Assembly: GCA_965650335.1 (NCBI GenBank)
Contig: CBFGOI010000048.1
Location: forward strand, 1 to 32,509
Length of the DNA stretch: 32,509 bases
Origin: Paradesertivirga sp965650335
Lineage (GTDB): Bacteria; Bacteroidota; Bacteroidia; Sphingobacteriales; Sphingobacteriaceae
Direction: 5' to 3'
In this document: piece by piece, positions 31,872 to 32,509 of the stretch
Numbering within the stretch: position 1 is the first letter of the stretch
Layout of the letters: each line of letters begins with the position of its first letter
The notes under the pieces: generated by a model
Told to the model about the DNA's origin: nothing
The model's input: the letters and a program-made list of their open reading frames with translations, nothing else
Database searches by the model: none
Position numbers and translations under genes: made by a program

Positions 31872-32509
31872 TTAATTAATAACAGGTAATTTATAAAACT
31901 GAGGTTTGGGTTCATCCTCAAACTTAAATTCTTTATAATCGGTAACTACATTATAAAGTGTATCTCTTTCAATAGGATGTCTGCCCACATTTTTAATGAG
32001 CTCAACAAGTTCTCTGGTGCTCATTGCCGGGTTTTGTTCTTCAGCGCCAGCCATTGAGTAAATCTTAGTGGTATCGTCAAGGGTTCCATCAATGTCATCT
32101 ACACCGAAATTAAGAGAAAGCTGTGCGGTTTCCCGGCTGATCATTGCCCAATAGGCTTTTATGTGATCGAAATTATCAAGATAGATCCTGGATATCGCGT
32201 AATTCCGAAGATCTTCTATCACCGAGACTTCAGGAACGTGCGACATTTGATTATCTTGATTTCTGAACTTTAATGGAATGAAAGCCTGAAATCCACCGGT
32301 TTTATCCTGCAATTGCCGAAGACGCTCCATGTGATCTACCCGGTGCCTGAACTGCTCTATATGCCCGTAAAGAATCGTTGCATTCGAGCGCTGACCAAGT
32401 TTGTGCCATTCTTCATGAATTTGCAGCCACTGTTCGGCGTTGCATTTATCCTTAGCAATCTGTTCACGGATCTCAGAGTCAAAAATCTCTGCACCCCCAC
32501 CAGGGATAG
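31872..32509 (-). CDS. mqnE: Aminofutalosine synthase, C-terminal part (cut by window end)
   Basis: The frame is open to the end of the window, so only about 212 C-terminal residues are present; the radical SAM CxxxCxxC motif lies outside. Translating back from the window edge gives IPGGGAEIFDSEIREQI, then ATILYGHIEQFRHRVDHMERL, FIPLKFRN and NFDHIKAYWAMI, the pattern of MqnE. The related MqnC instead carries a GGGAEIL block and lacks HIKAYW, so MqnE is preferred. It converts 3-enolpyruvylbenzoate and SAM to aminofutalosine. An internal ATG at 32330 is not the start. Confidence 0.87.
   Translation of the reverse strand, partial: IPGGGAEIFDSEIREQIAKDKCNAEQWLQIHEEWHKLGQRSNATILYGHIEQFRHRVDHMERLRQLQDKTGGFQAFIPLKFRNQDNQMSHVPEVSVIEDLRNYAISRIYLDNFDHIKAYWAMISRETAQLSLNFGVDDIDGTLDDTTKIYSMAGAEEQNPAMSTRELVELIKNVGRHPIERDTLYNVVTDYKEFKFEDEPKPQFYKLPVIN

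Noticed and set aside
31872..32509. MqnC (dehypoxanthine futalosine cyclase) as the identity of the partial gene
   Set aside because: The GGGAEIFD, RSNATILYGHIE and HIKAYW blocks fit MqnE; MqnC has different residues at these places.
1..32509. CRISPR array, prophage or transposon
   Set aside because: No regularly spaced repeats, phage structural genes, integrase or transposase were found in any frame.

Overview
The window is AT-rich chromosomal core DNA from a Bacteroidota bacterium, most likely family Sphingobacteriaceae (Pedobacter or Mucilaginibacter type). The evidence is protein style (TonB-dependent receptor with an N-terminal carboxypeptidase-like domain, short SerA, gyrA followed by secreted TPR proteins, futalosine-type menaquinone genes), promoters of the Bacteroidota type (TTG, then about 19 bases, then TAnnTTTG), and near absence of Shine-Dalgarno sequences. 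The O2-dependent HemF fits an aerobe. I see no prophage, transposase, CRISPR array, rRNA or intact tRNA.

Layout. 1-1947: ferredoxin and iscX (Fe-S assembly), then a repeat-rich spacer, kdsC-like phosphatase and maf. 1948-5403 (minus): a compact run of response regulator, ABC exporter ATPase, ABC permease and Ppx/GppA phosphatase. 5529-7024: ddl converging with a hotdog thioesterase across a large inverted repeat. 7209-9774: rpsO and pnp, each with its own terminator. 9989-10987: an orphan glycogen-binding (CBM48-like) protein and a DUF4202 protein. 11056-16270: rpe, a TonB-dependent receptor, then serC-serA (serine biosynthesis). 16372-20152: a histone deacetylase-like hydrolase, then minus-strand ppnP, a MATE exporter, an AlbA_2 regulator and a DUF4442 hotdog protein. 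20370-22577: an MFS transporter and hemF. 22578-23025 is the only gene-free stretch over 300 bases. It holds a structured, probably RNA-encoding element resembling a recurrent Bacteroidota intergenic motif (possibly the Flavo-1 family), followed by the gyrA promoter. 23026-27997: gyrA and two tandem, paralogous secreted TPR proteins. 28046-30355 (minus): an NHEJ cluster of DUF2383 four-helix protein, Ku and a stand-alone LigD polymerase domain. 30509-32509 (minus): mqnE (cut by the window end), a histidine phosphatase and mqnA.

Most of the window is housekeeping. The points most worth a second look are the structured element upstream of gyrA, several genes whose -7 promoter box ends only 1-5 bases before the start codon (predicted leaderless mRNAs), the Ku/PolDom pair lacking a nearby ligase, hairpins next to the MFS gene start and upstream of the CBM48 gene, and two intergenic inverted-repeat elements (641-798 and 6523-6586).
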